DNA of 64,000 nucleotides from DASUPK01 sp963728875 (GCA_963728875.1 CAVSLJ010000007.1:130752-194751); one strand, 5' to 3'. Shown: positions 1 through 11,928, counted from the stretch's first letter. Translations and numbers: made by a program. Notes: generated by a model from the letters alone, not told the origin.

Positions 1-623
1 ACGGCGTTGCGGGCGCGCTGCAAGAGCTTGAAGAAGTAGTAGGGACCGTCGATCTTGTCCATCTCGCCCGTCTCGGAGTGCCCGACGACGATCCCCGGCC
101 GGTAGACGCGCCACGGCACTTCGGACTCCTCCCGGACCACGGCCTCGGACTCGTGCTTGGTCTGGAAGTAGGGGTGATTGTCGACCTTCTCGGCCTCATC
201 GAACATGTCTTCGGTGAACGTGCCCTTGTAGAGGCCGGCCGCCGCGATCGAGCTGACCATGTGGAAGTGCTTGGTGTCGAGCTCCTTGGCGAGCTTCACC
301 GCCTCCCGGGTGCCCTCGACGTTGGCGACGCGCTGGCTCTCCGCGTCGGCGGTCATGTCGTAGATCGCGGCGAGGTGGAAGAAGTGATCGACCTTGCCCT
401 TCAGCTCGGCGATCTGATCGCCGCAGCCGAGGTGCTCCTGGGAGAGGTCGCCGATCACCGGCACGATCCGGTCGTCGCCGGCGCCCCAGCGGTTCTTCAA
501 CTCCTCCAGCCGGCCTCGCGATCCCTCGCGCACCAGGACGTAGATCGTGCCCTCCCGCTCGAGCAGCTGCTCGACCAGGTTGCGGCCGATGAAACCGGTG
601 GCACCGGTGACGAAGTAGCTCAT
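1..623 (-). CDS. SDR-family NAD(P)-dependent reductase, 5' part only (runs off the left edge)
   Basis: No stop codon falls inside the window, so only the first 207 codons are visible. The protein begins MSYFVTGATGFIGRNLVEQL, a Rossmann start with the TGATGFIG dinucleotide-binding glycine motif of extended short-chain dehydrogenases. Further on come a DHFFHLAAIYD segment and a YFQTKHESE segment whose Y-x-x-x-K spacing is the SDR catalytic pair. The 'VYRPGIVVG' stretch is typical of the fatty-acyl-CoA/thioester-reductase-like extended SDRs. ATG at 621-623 is preceded on the minus strand by a GGAGG ribosome site. Substrate is unknown; reduction of an acyl thioester or epimerase-type chemistry are both possible. 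Family assignment is firm, function is not. Confidence 0.85.
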   Translation of the reverse strand, partial: MSYFVTGATGFIGRNLVEQLLEREGTIYVLVREGSRGRLEELKNRWGAGDDRIVPVIGDLSQEHLGCGDQIAELKGKVDHFFHLAAIYDMTADAESQRVANVEGTREAVKLAKELDTKHFHMVSSIAAAGLYKGTFTEDMFDEAEKVDNHPYFQTKHESEAVVREESEVPWRVYRPGIVVGHSETGEMDKIDGPYYFFKLLQRARNA

Positions 624-714
624 CTCACCCCTCCTCCATCCAAACTGGGGGGAACTTACACCGCACGCGCCCTCCGCCGCTTGGCCCGAGTGGGCCGAGC
701 GCAATAATCAAGTC

Positions 715-996
715 GTGGGGCTTTTCTACGACCCGGCCAGCAACCTCGATCCGAAGCGCGACGAGCGGCTGCGCGCCGCCGCGGCCCGTGTCGAGATCCG
801 GCCCGCCGAGCGCGCGGCGTGGCTTGGGATGCGATCCCTCGCCTGCCCGGAGTGCGACATGCCGCTGGCGCTGTCCGGGCCGGTCGGCTTCTCCGATGTG
901 ATCGCGTGCGCCTTCTGCGAGACGACGGCTCCGACCCGCGAATTCATCCGGGACAACGGCTGGCCGGCGGTGGACCTGATTGCAAGAATTGGTTGA
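715..996 (+). CDS. Small zinc-ribbon-like hypothetical protein
   Basis: A 93-residue protein with a GTG start that lies divergent from the SDR gene, about 90 bp away. Two Cys pairs, CPEC near residue 44 and CAFC near residue 65, form a plausible four-Cys zinc knuckle. The rest is charged and lacks a signal peptide, so a cytosolic protein is expected. No specific family was recognised. Its TGA stop is followed after only one base by the first copy of the dispersed repeat. Codon composition matches neighbouring genes, which together with the paired cysteines argues for a real gene rather than a chance frame. Confidence 0.6.
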   Translation: MGLFYDPASNLDPKRDERLRAAAARVEIRPAERAAWLGMRSLACPECDMPLALSGPVGFSDVIACAFCETTAPTREFIRDNGWPAVDLIARIG

Positions 997-997
997 C

Positions 998-1094
998 GGC
1001 TTCGCCATCAGATCGCGGCTGCAAGCGGGCGTCCGACATAAGTCGCTTCGGGCTTCGCCCTTCGCTCCGAAATAGAACGCCCTGGCAGCCGCTT
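998..1094. repeat. Dispersed palindromic intergenic repeat, family A, copy 1
   Basis: About 97 bp between the zinc-ribbon gene and the 2-oxoglutarate dehydrogenase gene. It shares the order of blocks GGCTTCGCCATCAGATCGCG, ACATAAGTCGCT, CGGGCTTCGCCC and a terminal GCCGCT block with copies at 41811-41905, 24804-24894 (inverted) and 44936-45029 (inverted). It contains two GGCTTCGCC segments, so the opposite strand reads GGCGAAGCC twice. The element lies directly after a stop codon, and a terminator or RNA-processing role is plausible. Confidence 0.8.
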
Positions 1095-1120
1095 GGGAAG
1101 TCATACAGTTAGTTAGGGGA

Positions 1121-4100
1121 ATGGCAACTCAGCAAAAGGTTCAACTCCTGATGCCCGAGATGGGCGAGTCGGTGACCGAGGGCACCGTCCTCGAGTGGCA
1201 TGTCTCGGAGGGGGATTCGGTCGAGGAGGGCGACACGATGGTCGAGGTCTCGACCGACAAGGTCGACGCCGAGGTCCCAGCCCCCGCCACCGGCACCGTC
1301 ACGAAGATCCTGGTGCAGCCCGACGAGGAGATCGAGGTCGGCAAGCCGATGGCCGAGATCGATCCGAACGGCGGACCCCCGGAGGCGGAGGTTGAAGCGC
1401 CCACGGGAGGAGCCGGCGCTGAGGACGCTTCCTCTGACGGCGAAGCCGGGTCGAACGGGGCCGGAGAGTCCACCACCGCCACGACGGACGACGCATCGGT
1501 CTCCGCCGGGAAGTCCCTCGAGGGCGGCGGCCTCGAGATCGTCATGCCCGAGATGGGCGAGTCGGTCACCGAAGGAACCGTGCTCGAGTGGCACGTCGCC
1601 GAGGGAGACCAGATCGCGGAGGGCGACACCGTCGTCGAGGTCTCCACCGACAAGGTCGACGCCGAGGTCCCCGCCCCCGCCAGCGGGACGATCACCAAGA
1701 TCCTGGTCGGCCCCGACGAGACCATCGAGGTCGGCAAGCCGCTCGCCGAGATGATGAAGGGCGAGGCACCGCCAAAGGATGTTGAAGCCCCCTCCGAGGA
1801 CGCTTCTTCTGATGGCGAAGCCGTCATCGCCACGCCAGTCGCCCGCCGCGCCGCCGTGGCGAACGGCGTCGATCTCGCGGGCGTCAAGGGGAGCGGTCCT
1901 GGCGGCAAGATCACCAAGTCGGACGTGCTCTCCGGCGACGGAGCCGCTCCCGCGACGGCCGTACCCGGCGAGGCCAAGCCCCTGCGCGGGCCCGCCGCCA
2001 CGCTCGCCAAGGCGATGGACGCGAGCCGCTCGATTCCGACCGCGACCTCCTTCCGCGAGCTCGCCGTGGACACCCTCGACGCCAAGCGCAAGGCGCTCAA
2101 CGCGGTGCTCAAGGAGCGCGGCATGAAGGTGAGCTTCACCCACCTGATCGCCTGGGCCATCGTCAAGGCGGCTCAGGAGTGGCCGGTGATGGGCCGCGCC
2201 TTCGAGGAGCGGGACGGCAAGCCCTTCGTGGTCGAGCCGGGCGGCGTCAACCTCGGCATCGCGGTGGATGTCGAGCGCAAGGGGAAGCGCTCCCTGATGG
2301 TCCCCTGCATCAAGGGCGCGGACCGCCTCGACTTCAGGGGCTTTCACTCGTACTACGAGGAGCTGATCACCAAGACGCGTGAGAACAGTCTCACCGCCGA
2401 CGACTTCCAGGGGACCAACATCAGCCTCACCAACCCGGGCGGCCTCGGAACCGTCGCGTCGGTACCCCGCCTGCTGGAGGGTCAGGGCACGATCGTCGCC
2501 TGCGGCTCGCTCGCCTATCCCGTCGAGTGGCAGCATGCGCCGCCGGAGAAGATCAAGGCCCTCGGGGTCTCGAAGGTCATGACCATGACCTCCACGTATG
2601 ACCACCGCGTGATCCAAGGGGCGGAGTCCGGATCCTTCTTGCGCCGCATCGAGGAGCTCCTGCAGGGCGGGGACGACTTCTACGAGTCGGTCGCCCGGGA
2701 TCTCAACGTCGATGCCTCGACCATCACCTCCGCGCACGCAGCATCCGCGTCCGCGCCGCCACTGGCCGCACCGGGCGGCGCCGCCGCACCGAGCGTCGCC
2801 GCCAAGCCCAACATGGAGCTGCTTCAGGCGGTTCAGGCGGCGACCTCGCTGCTCAAGGGCTACCGGACCCACGGCCACCTCGCGGCCCGGCTCGACCCAC
2901 TCGGCTCCGAGCCGAAGGGCGACCCGGCGATCCAGCCCGAGAACCTCAACCTGACCCCGGAGCTGATGGCGCAGATCCCGGCGGAGATCCTCCGCATCGG
3001 CGTCGAGGGCGAGACGCTGCTCGAGGTGCTGCCGCGGATGCGCGAGGCCTACTGCGGGACGATCGCCTACCAGATCGAGCATCTCTCCTCACACCAGCAG
3101 CGGATGTGGCTGCGCGACATGATCGAGACCGGCTGGCACCGCAAGCCCCTCGAGTCCGAGGAGAAGCAGCGGCTGCTCAACCGCCTGATCCAGGTGTTCG
3201 GATTCGAGCGCTACCTGGAGAAGGCCTACCTCGGCCAGAAGATGTTCTCGATCGAGGGCCTCGACGCCGTCGTGCCGATGCTCGACGAGGTCTTCGAGAT
3301 GGCCCACACCGAGGGGGCGCACGACGTCGTCATCGGCATGGCGCACCGCGGCCGCCTCGCCGTGCTCGCCCACAACATCGGCCGCCCGATCGAGGCGATC
3401 CTGGCTGAGTTCGAGGGCGCCAAGGCGATCGAGGCCGTCAAGTCGCTGGCCGCGATCCCGACCGGTGGGACCGGCGACGTCAAGTACCACTACGGCCACG
3501 GCGGCGTCTACAGGACACGCGACGACTCCGAGATCGGCGTGCGCCTCTATCCGAACCCGAGCCACCTCGAGTACGTGAATCCGGTCGTCGTCGGTGCGGC
3601 CCGCGCCTCGCAGACCAACCGGCAGAACGGCCGCCTCGAGCACGATCCGATGGCCGCCGTGCCGGTGCTGCTCCACGGCGACGCGGCCTTCCCCGCACAG
3701 GGCGTCGTCGCCGAGACGCTCAATCTCCAGTCGCTCAAGGGCTATGCGACCGGCGGCACGATCCACATCATCCAGGACAACCAGATCGGCTTCACCACCG
3801 ACCCGGAGGAGGGTCGCTCCACCCCCTACGCGGGCGACATGGCGAAGGGCTTCAACGTCCCGATCATCCACGTCAACGCCGACGACCCGGAGGCCTGCAT
3901 CGCCGCGGTCCGCCTGGCCATGGCCTACCGCGAGCGCTGGGGCCGCGACGTCGTCATCGATGTGATCGGCTACCGGCGTTTCGGCCACAACGAGACCGAC
4001 GAGCCCGCCTACACCCAGCCGCTGATGGCGGCCAAGATCAAGGAACACGCGCCGGTCAGCCAGATCTATGCCGAGGAGCTGGTCAAGGAGGGCATGGTCA

Positions 4101-5431
4101 CCCCCGACGAGGTCGAGGAGCGGAACGAGGAGCGGCAGAAGGGGCTCAAGGCCGCGCACGACGAGCTCCGCAAGAAGATCGAGTCCGGCGACTTCGCGGA
4201 CCCCACCGCGACCGGGACCGGGGAGCTCGACCGCACCCGCAGCCCAAGCGTCGAGACCGCGGTCCCGGAGGACAAGCTCCGCAAGCTGAACGAGGAGCTG
4301 CTGCGGGTCCCCGACAGCTTCACCATCCACCGCAAGCTCCGCAAGCCGCTCTCCAAGCGGCTCGACGCAATGAACGAGGGGGGCATCGAGTTCGGTCACG
4401 CCGAGGCCCTCGCGCTCGCTTCGATGCTGACGGAGGAGGTCCACGTTCGATTCACCGGCCAGGACACCGAGCGCGGGACGTTCTCCAACCGTCATCTCGT
4501 CCTCCATGACGAGAAGACGGGGCTGCGCTATGCACCGATCCAGAATCTGCCTGAGGCGAACGCGCCGCTCGAGCTACACAACAGTCCGCTCTCGGAGTCG
4601 GCGTGCCTGGGGTTCGAGTACGGCTACTCGGCGGCCTCCCCCGACAGCCTGATCCTCTGGGAGGCCCAGTTCGGCGACTTCGGCAACTCGGCGCAGGTGA
4701 TCATCGACAGCTTCATCGTCTCGGCCGAGGCGAAGTGGGGCCAGACGTCACGCTTGACCCTTCTCCTGCCGCACGGCTACGAGGGCGGAGGCCCCGAGCA
4801 CTCGAGCGCCCGCATCGAGCGCTTCATCCAGCTCGCCGCCGAGGGCAACATCCGCCTGGCCAATCCATCGACGGCCGCCCAGTACTTCCACCTGCTGCGG
4901 CGCCAGGCGCACATCCAGAAGGCACGGCCGATGGTCGTCTTCACCCCCAAGGGCCTGCTGCGCCTGCCGCGCGCGACCTCGACGCTCGAGGAGCTCACCT
5001 CCGGGTCGTTCCAGTTCGTCCTGGACGACCCGCACGCCGAGGGCCGCAAGGACAAGATCGAGCGGCTCGTACTCTGCAGCGGCAAGATCTACTACGACAT
5101 CGACGCCGCGCCGAAGCGCGAGGAGATCGAGAACGTCGCGATCGCCCGCGCCGAGCTCCTCTACCCCTTCGCCAAGGAGCAGCTCATGGAGCTGATCGCG
5201 AGCTACCCGGGCCTGAAGGAGATCGTCTGGGTTCAGGAGGAGCCGCGGAACATGGGCGCCTGGTCGGTGATGCAGCGCCGCATGCCGGAGCTGCTGCCCG
5301 AGGGCGTCGAGCTCGGTTACATCGGCCGGCCGCCGCGGGCGAGCACCGGCGAGGGCTACGCGGTCGCCCACACCAAGGAGCAGGAGCGGATCGTCCTCAC
5401 GACCCTGATGGGCCGCGCCGACCCGGCGTAG
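1121..5431 (+). CDS. kgd: Fused 2-oxoglutarate dehydrogenase E2-E1 with two N-terminal lipoyl domains
   Basis: A 1436-residue multifunctional TCA-cycle enzyme. Domain order: lipoyl domain 1 (about 5-85, lipoylated Lys47 in STDKVDAE), an acidic linker, lipoyl domain 2 (about 138-212, Lys178 in the same motif), a peripheral subunit-binding domain (about 235-272), an E2 acyltransferase core (about 285-530, with YDHRVIQG at 493-500), then a thiamine-diphosphate E1 domain from about residue 565 to the end. E2-E1 fusion is the actinobacterial Kgd/OdhA architecture, but mycobacterial and corynebacterial versions (about 1230 residues) lack lipoyl domains; the roughly 200 extra residues here are those domains. 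The ATG follows AGGGGA. Product: succinyl-CoA and CO2, with a separate E3 needed. The call is firm; independence from the pyruvate-complex E2 is inference. Confidence 0.95.
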   Translation: MATQQKVQLLMPEMGESVTEGTVLEWHVSEGDSVEEGDTMVEVSTDKVDAEVPAPATGTVTKILVQPDEEIEVGKPMAEIDPNGGPPEAEVEAPTGGAGAEDASSDGEAGSNGAGESTTATTDDASVSAGKSLEGGGLEIVMPEMGESVTEGTVLEWHVAEGDQIAEGDTVVEVSTDKVDAEVPAPASGTITKILVGPDETIEVGKPLAEMMKGEAPPKDVEAPSEDASSDGEAVIATPVARRAAVANGVDLAGVKGSGPGGKITKSDVLSGDGAAPATAVPGEAKPLRGPAATLAKAMDASRSIPTATSFRELAVDTLDAKRKALNAVLKERGMKVSFTHLIAWAIVKAAQEWPVMGRAFEERDGKPFVVEPGGVNLGIAVDVERKGKRSLMVPCIKGADRLDFRGFHSYYEELITKTRENSLTADDFQGTNISLTNPGGLGTVASVPRLLEGQGTIVACGSLAYPVEWQHAPPEKIKALGVSKVMTMTSTYDHRVIQGAESGSFLRRIEELLQGGDDFYESVARDLNVDASTITSAHAASASAPPLAAPGGAAAPSVAAKPNMELLQAVQAATSLLKGYRTHGHLAARLDPLGSEPKGDPAIQPENLNLTPELMAQIPAEILRIGVEGETLLEVLPRMREAYCGTIAYQIEHLSSHQQRMWLRDMIETGWHRKPLESEEKQRLLNRLIQVFGFERYLEKAYLGQKMFSIEGLDAVVPMLDEVFEMAHTEGAHDVVIGMAHRGRLAVLAHNIGRPIEAILAEFEGAKAIEAVKSLAAIPTGGTGDVKYHYGHGGVYRTRDDSEIGVRLYPNPSHLEYVNPVVVGAARASQTNRQNGRLEHDPMAAVPVLLHGDAAFPAQGVVAETLNLQSLKGYATGGTIHIIQDNQIGFTTDPEEGRSTPYAGDMAKGFNVPIIHVNADDPEACIAAVRLAMAYRERWGRDVVIDVIGYRRFGHNETDEPAYTQPLMAAKIKEHAPVSQIYAEELVKEGMVTPDEVEERNEERQKGLKAAHDELRKKIESGDFADPTATGTGELDRTRSPSVETAVPEDKLRKLNEELLRVPDSFTIHRKLRKPLSKRLDAMNEGGIEFGHAEALALASMLTEEVHVRFTGQDTERGTFSNRHLVLHDEKTGLRYAPIQNLPEANAPLELHNSPLSESACLGFEYGYSAASPDSLILWEAQFGDFGNSAQVIIDSFIVSAEAKWGQTSRLTLLLPHGYEGGGPEHSSARIERFIQLAAEGNIRLANPSTAAQYFHLLRRQAHIQKARPMVVFTPKGLLRLPRATSTLEELTSGSFQFVLDDPHAEGRKDKIERLVLCSGKIYYDIDAAPKREEIENVAIARAELLYPFAKEQLMELIASYPGLKEIVWVQEEPRNMGAWSVMQRRMPELLPEGVELGYIGRPPRASTGEGYAVAHTKEQERIVLTTLMGRADPA

Positions 5432-5451
5432 CGACACCTGAGGGCGAGGGA

Positions 5452-5492
5452 TTTGGCGAGTTCTTCCGGGTATTCCGGAACAAGTCGCCAAA
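5452..5492. terminator. Long hairpin, repeat family B copy 1, likely bidirectional terminator
   Basis: TTTGGCGA and TCGCCAAA arms enclose a second inverted pair TTCCGG/CCGGAA around a five-base loop. The hairpin begins 20 bp after the kgd stop and lies between convergent genes. The same outer arms, with the same G-G mismatch next to TT/AA, occur at 23215-23254. There is no T-tract, so factor-independent termination is likely but not certain. Confidence 0.65.
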
Positions 5493-5518
5493 TGGCCGTT
5501 GCGCGTCCAAAGCAGCGG

Positions 5519-5737
5519 TTAGGTCGGCTCGGAGGAGAGGCCGATGACGAGTAACGCGATCGAGACCGCAAGAGCGAGATACGCCATGCCCGTCATCCAG
5601 AGAGATGGACGCCAGAGCCGATGCTGCGGTCCCACCACCGCCGCACTGACCGCGATCAGTGCGCCTACGAGGAACACGATGCCCATGACGGTCCAGCCGT
5701 CGAGCCCGGAAAAACTGCTCCCAGTTCCCGAGAGCAC
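5519..5737 (-). CDS. Small two-helix membrane protein, start uncertain or frameshifted
   Basis: A 72-residue frame with two strongly hydrophobic stretches, roughly residues 16-36 and 48-67, separated by a short polar loop (GPQHRLWRPSLW). The same frame continues hydrophobic upstream of this GTG (an LVSAGLIG segment at about 5740-5765) until a stop near 5777. An ATG-initiated start lies just beyond in another frame at 5822. The real gene may therefore run 5519-5822 with a single-base indel near 5775. No family was recognised. It is convergent with kgd across the family B hairpin. Confidence is limited because of the short length and uncertain start. Confidence 0.45.
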   Translation of the reverse strand: MLSGTGSSFSGLDGWTVMGIVFLVGALIAVSAAVVGPQHRLWRPSLWMTGMAYLALAVSIALLVIGLSSEPT

Positions 5738-5957
5738 GCCGATGAGCCCGGCGGAGACGAGCGGCAGACCGGCAAAGGATCAATCGGGAGCCCATATCCA
5801 TTTGATCGGATCGTGGCTGCACTCACCTTAGGAATCCGAGTTAGGGCACCTGGGTTGGCGGATGCCGGCCTGAGCGGACCGTCCATGCGGGCCATCGCCC
5901 CCGCACGAACGGCCCGCCCTCACTACGCGGGTCGCGCTGGCGCGCGCCCTTGCATAT

Positions 5958-6158
5958 CTAGACCGGCCCCGTGAGCGCTGCACGCCGGATCACGGCCACC
6001 GAGAGGGAGCGGCCGCAGTCGGGGCATGAGCTGAGTCGAGCCCAGGAGTGGTGTTCCGCGTCGCAGCTCGCGCACCGATACGAGCGCTGCAGACGCACGA
6101 GCCTCCTCATGCTCACGTTGGAACTCTGATCTCCGTGGAATCGCTCCATGGCGGGCAT
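5958..6158 (-). CDS. Small zinc-ribbon protein (hypothetical)
   Basis: 66 residues with two CxxC knuckles, CASC and CPDC, 14 residues apart in a basic protein, an arrangement typical of a single zinc ribbon. An internal Met gives an alternative start (MRRLVRLQ) closer to the ribbon. No signal peptide or membrane segment. It sits alone between two small membrane-protein genes, so context gives no hint of function. The regularly spaced cysteines are the only real evidence that the frame is coding. Confidence 0.4.
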   Translation of the reverse strand: MPAMERFHGDQSSNVSMRRLVRLQRSYRCASCDAEHHSWARLSSCPDCGRSLSVAVIRRAALTGPV

Positions 6159-6261
6159 CTTGCCCGTCGAAGGTCAACAAAACTATGGACAGCCGGTATG
6201 AAGATCGCCCCACGGCACTCCGACCGGGTGTCGAGGTCATTCAGCCGTTAGCTTCAACGTC

Positions 6262-6654
6262 ATGGCCGCCGCGGACCACGCGAATCCCCTTCCCAGGCCC
6301 GTGCCGGGCCCCCTGTTCAGGTGGGTGAAGATCGCCTCCTGGTTCGAGCTGGGCCTGTTCACCGCGCTTCTCTTCTTCTGGATCGCGCCCGGCTATGCGT
6401 CGGAAACCGCTCTCTTCGGGCTGCTGCACGGTGTCGGCTACCTGGGCCTCTGCGCGCTGATCTTCTGTGCGATCGTGCGCAGGGAGGCACCGTGGCCGCT
6501 CCTGGCGGCCACCCTCACCCCGCTCGGACCGGTGGGCGCGGTGATCGGAATCGAGCTGATCGAGCGCCGCGGATGGGGAATCGAGCCGCGGAGGTTGACA
6601 CCGCGGGACGAAACGGGGAATAATCAAACGCGGCGGGAGGACGTACTAACTTGA
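6262..6654 (+). CDS. DUF3817-like integral membrane protein
   Basis: 130 residues. A short N-terminal cytosolic stretch is followed by RWVKIASWFELGLFTALLFF, a second helix around LLHGVGYLGLCALIFCAIV, and a third around WPLLAATLTPLGPVGAVIGI. The order of an amphipathic start, a 'HG' between helices one and two and a final Pro/Gly-rich helix resembles the DUF3817 family of small actinobacterial membrane proteins. That assignment is by eye and moderate. It ends in a charged tail. Function unknown. It is followed by 168 bp without a recognised feature before the convergent aconitase stop. Confidence 0.65.
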   Translation: MAAADHANPLPRPVPGPLFRWVKIASWFELGLFTALLFFWIAPGYASETALFGLLHGVGYLGLCALIFCAIVRREAPWPLLAATLTPLGPVGAVIGIELIERRGWGIEPRRLTPRDETGNNQTRREDVLT

Positions 6655-6822
6655 CAAGACTCGTTCCCGGGCCAGTCCCGCCTCCGGGAACGATCGCGTC
6701 GGAAATCCCTCCCTGGCTACCGACGCGCAGGCGTGGCGCGGGCCGTGTGGACCCCCTGCCTCCCGCGGCCCCGCCACGCCGATTCTTCGTGCGACCAAAC
6801 CAAATAGGGGAAACGGGGGGCG

Positions 6823-9630
<2,808 letters not shown>

Positions 9631-9645
9631 ATATGCAGTATGCCG

Positions 9646-11928
9646 CTACCGCTTCTTGTGCTTCTTGTGCCCTGACTTGAGCTTCGTGACCTGCACCGTG
9701 TTGCCGGCCCCGTCAATCGTGGTCACCTTGACCCGGATCCCCTTGCCGCGACGCACGGCCGAGCGGCCGTGCCGTGAAAGCTTGACCTTGACGATCTTGC
9801 TCTGGCCCCCGGCGATCGTCGCCTTGCCGCGTCCGATGACGTTTGTCTTCTTTCGCTTCTTGGCGGATCGAGCCTTCGACCCCTTGCCGGAGCCGAGGAG
9901 CTGAACCTTGACCTTGCAGGGGGCGGTCCCCGGCGCCGAATCCACCCGGACCTTGGCCCTCTTGCCCTTGACCTTGACCTTGCCGTCGCCGCGCGCGGCA
10001 CGCAGGTGCGAGACGGATGAGTATTCGGGCGCGATCGCGGTCCCACAGGGCAGCAGCTTCGGAGCCGACGCCTTGACCTGCCCCCCGGAGGCGCCGGGGT
10101 TCTCGAGCACCGGGATGTGCAGTGAGAGACCGGAGACCGTCACCGGTCCCTGCCCATTGGCGGCGCGACCGTAGCCGCCGAAGAGGCCGCCGGCGTCTCG
10201 CGCCAGCAGCTCGAGCTTGGCGATGTGCCCCGCCGCGAACAGGTGGCCGCTCGGGTGCAGCTGGAAGACCTGCCGGGCGGTGCCGACCGAGGGCCGGAAG
10301 AGCTGGCGGTCCACAAGGGTCTCCGTGCCCCCCGGGTCCACGTCCAACAGCCGCGCCGCGATCTCGGAGTTCGCGGTCGGAGACGCGATCTTCGCGACCA
10401 CGGTGGGGGATCCCATCAGCGTGTAGCCGCCGCCGACGGCGCCCGGGAGTCGATAGGTTGCGACACCGGCCTGGTCGGTCGCCGGAGCCGAGGTGCATGG
10501 CGGATCCGACGTCAGGGCCGCGTTGACCGGGTTAAAGGTCGCGCTGACGGCATCCGACCCGCCGGTGGGCGCGATCGTCTTCGGCGCGGAGGAATTGAGG
10601 CGCACCTCACCCCTCTCCAGCCCCGCCCAGCTCCCGGCTTGGAAGGGTCCGCCGGAGGAAGCCGACTTGGGGCAAGTCATCGCGAACGCGGTTGTCCCCT
10701 GGAACGGCAGGCCACCGGTTCCCTTGACGTAGTAGTCGAGCCAAGCCTCCTCGGCGGCGTGCAGGGTGTTCGTCTCCCCAGGCTTGTTGGAGGACCGGGG
10801 ATGCCCGAAGTCGCCGAAGAACAGCGAGACCGGCGCCGTCGGGTATTGCGAACGGACCCGGTTGTAGAAGCGAATCGCCTCATCGGCGGGGAAGAGATCG
10901 TCGGTGAACCCGTTGGAGATCAGCAGCGGAGCCGGGGGCTCCGAGTGGTCGATGTAATACGCCGAGTGATGGGCGGTGATCTCGTTGAAGATCGCCGTCA
11001 CGGAGGGATCGCCGTCGTAGGGCTCGCCCGCATCGAGGCGGCTGTTCCAGGCGGTCACGTCCGCCTCGGGATCCGCGCAGGCCGGATATGGAGACGTGCC
11101 GCAGTACTTGCCGGCCGCCTGACCCGACGTATAGAGCCCGCTGACCAGCGACTCCTTCTCGATCCCGATCCGTCCCGCGTAGGGCGAGTCGGCGACGTAG
11201 TCGAGCGTTCCGCCATTCGGGGTCAGCGAGTACGCCAGGTCACTCCACGGGATGTTCGGCGCCGCCGCGGCGATTCGCATGGGCAGACCGTTGATCGGGC
11301 TGGTCCAGGGGGCGAGGTGCCCGTCCGGCATCATCACGCGATCCTTCAGCGCCCCGAGGGCAAGCGAGAGGCCGCCGCCGTAGGAACCGCCGAGCGCACC
11401 CACGCGTTGACCGTCGATCAGTCCCGCGTCCGCGAGCTCGCCGGCGAAGAACTGGGCGTCCCGCACCTCATAGCGGTCGTCCATCAGGTGGATGAAGCCC
11501 GCCGCGTCACAAGCGCCCAGGGCTGCCGTGATCGCGTTGTCCTTGCCGCATGACTGGTGGAAGCCGCGGTCGGTCATGCTGAAGACGGCATATCCGCGGC
11601 TGGTCCAACGGCGCAACCCGCCGGTCCCGCCCGACGTGCCGAAGCCGATCTTCTCGCCGCCATAGCCATGGCCGACGATGATCAGCGGGTAGTTGTTGTC
11701 GGACCCGCTCGCAGGTGGAAAGGCGACGTTGACGTCGATCGGCGTCCCATCCCAGGTCGGCGCGGTGCTACGGACGGTGTCGCCACTGCTCGAGCCGGTT
11801 CCGCACTCGCGGACGTTGTCCGCGGCGACAGTGCAAGTCACCCCGAGCGCACTCGGGATCGCGGCGTGCGCGCTCGATGCAGCCAGCAGTGAGCCGATGA
11901 CGGCCGACAACACCACGAGCTTCCGCAT
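9646..11928 (-). CDS. Secreted S15/CocE-like alpha/beta hydrolase
   Basis: 760 residues with an N-terminal signal peptide ending near the AHA site at residues 20-22, so the enzyme is exported. The nucleophile elbow GGSYGG places the catalytic serine at residue 182. A C-terminal beta-rich region corresponds to the X-Pro dipeptidyl-peptidase C-terminal domain. After this comes a basic, repetitive tail (many KVKVKGK-type steps, ending KKHKKR) resembling tails of other exported proteins in this window. Its stop lies 15 bp downstream of the aconitase start, in the same orientation. Substrate is unknown: peptide, ester or cocaine-esterase-like activities are all known in the family. A second member is encoded at 53349-55574. 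Confidence 0.85.
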   Translation of the reverse strand: MRKLVVLSAVIGSLLAASSAHAAIPSALGVTCTVAADNVRECGTGSSSGDTVRSTAPTWDGTPIDVNVAFPPASGSDNNYPLIIVGHGYGGEKIGFGTSGGTGGLRRWTSRGYAVFSMTDRGFHQSCGKDNAITAALGACDAAGFIHLMDDRYEVRDAQFFAGELADAGLIDGQRVGALGGSYGGGLSLALGALKDRVMMPDGHLAPWTSPINGLPMRIAAAAPNIPWSDLAYSLTPNGGTLDYVADSPYAGRIGIEKESLVSGLYTSGQAAGKYCGTSPYPACADPEADVTAWNSRLDAGEPYDGDPSVTAIFNEITAHHSAYYIDHSEPPAPLLISNGFTDDLFPADEAIRFYNRVRSQYPTAPVSLFFGDFGHPRSSNKPGETNTLHAAEEAWLDYYVKGTGGLPFQGTTAFAMTCPKSASSGGPFQAGSWAGLERGEVRLNSSAPKTIAPTGGSDAVSATFNPVNAALTSDPPCTSAPATDQAGVATYRLPGAVGGGYTLMGSPTVVAKIASPTANSEIAARLLDVDPGGTETLVDRQLFRPSVGTARQVFQLHPSGHLFAAGHIAKLELLARDAGGLFGGYGRAANGQGPVTVSGLSLHIPVLENPGASGGQVKASAPKLLPCGTAIAPEYSSVSHLRAARGDGKVKVKGKRAKVRVDSAPGTAPCKVKVQLLGSGKGSKARSAKKRKKTNVIGRGKATIAGGQSKIVKVKLSRHGRSAVRRGKGIRVKVTTIDGAGNTVQVTKLKSGHKKHKKR

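Noticed and set aside
78..707. Plus-strand ORF over the first SDR gene
   Set aside because: The minus strand encodes a clear Rossmann protein with SDR motifs over the same bases.
1109..3082. Long antisense ORFs opposite kgd and opposite the Pot genes (for example 17686-19515)
   Set aside because: They are rich in Arg, Gly, Asp and His with no motif, as expected opposite GC-rich codons; the sense frames encode well-known proteins.
5895..5950. Third dispersed repeat suggested by GTCGCGCTGGCGCG shared with 23305-23330
   Set aside because: Only 14 bases match and flanks differ; chance is likely in this GC-rich sequence.
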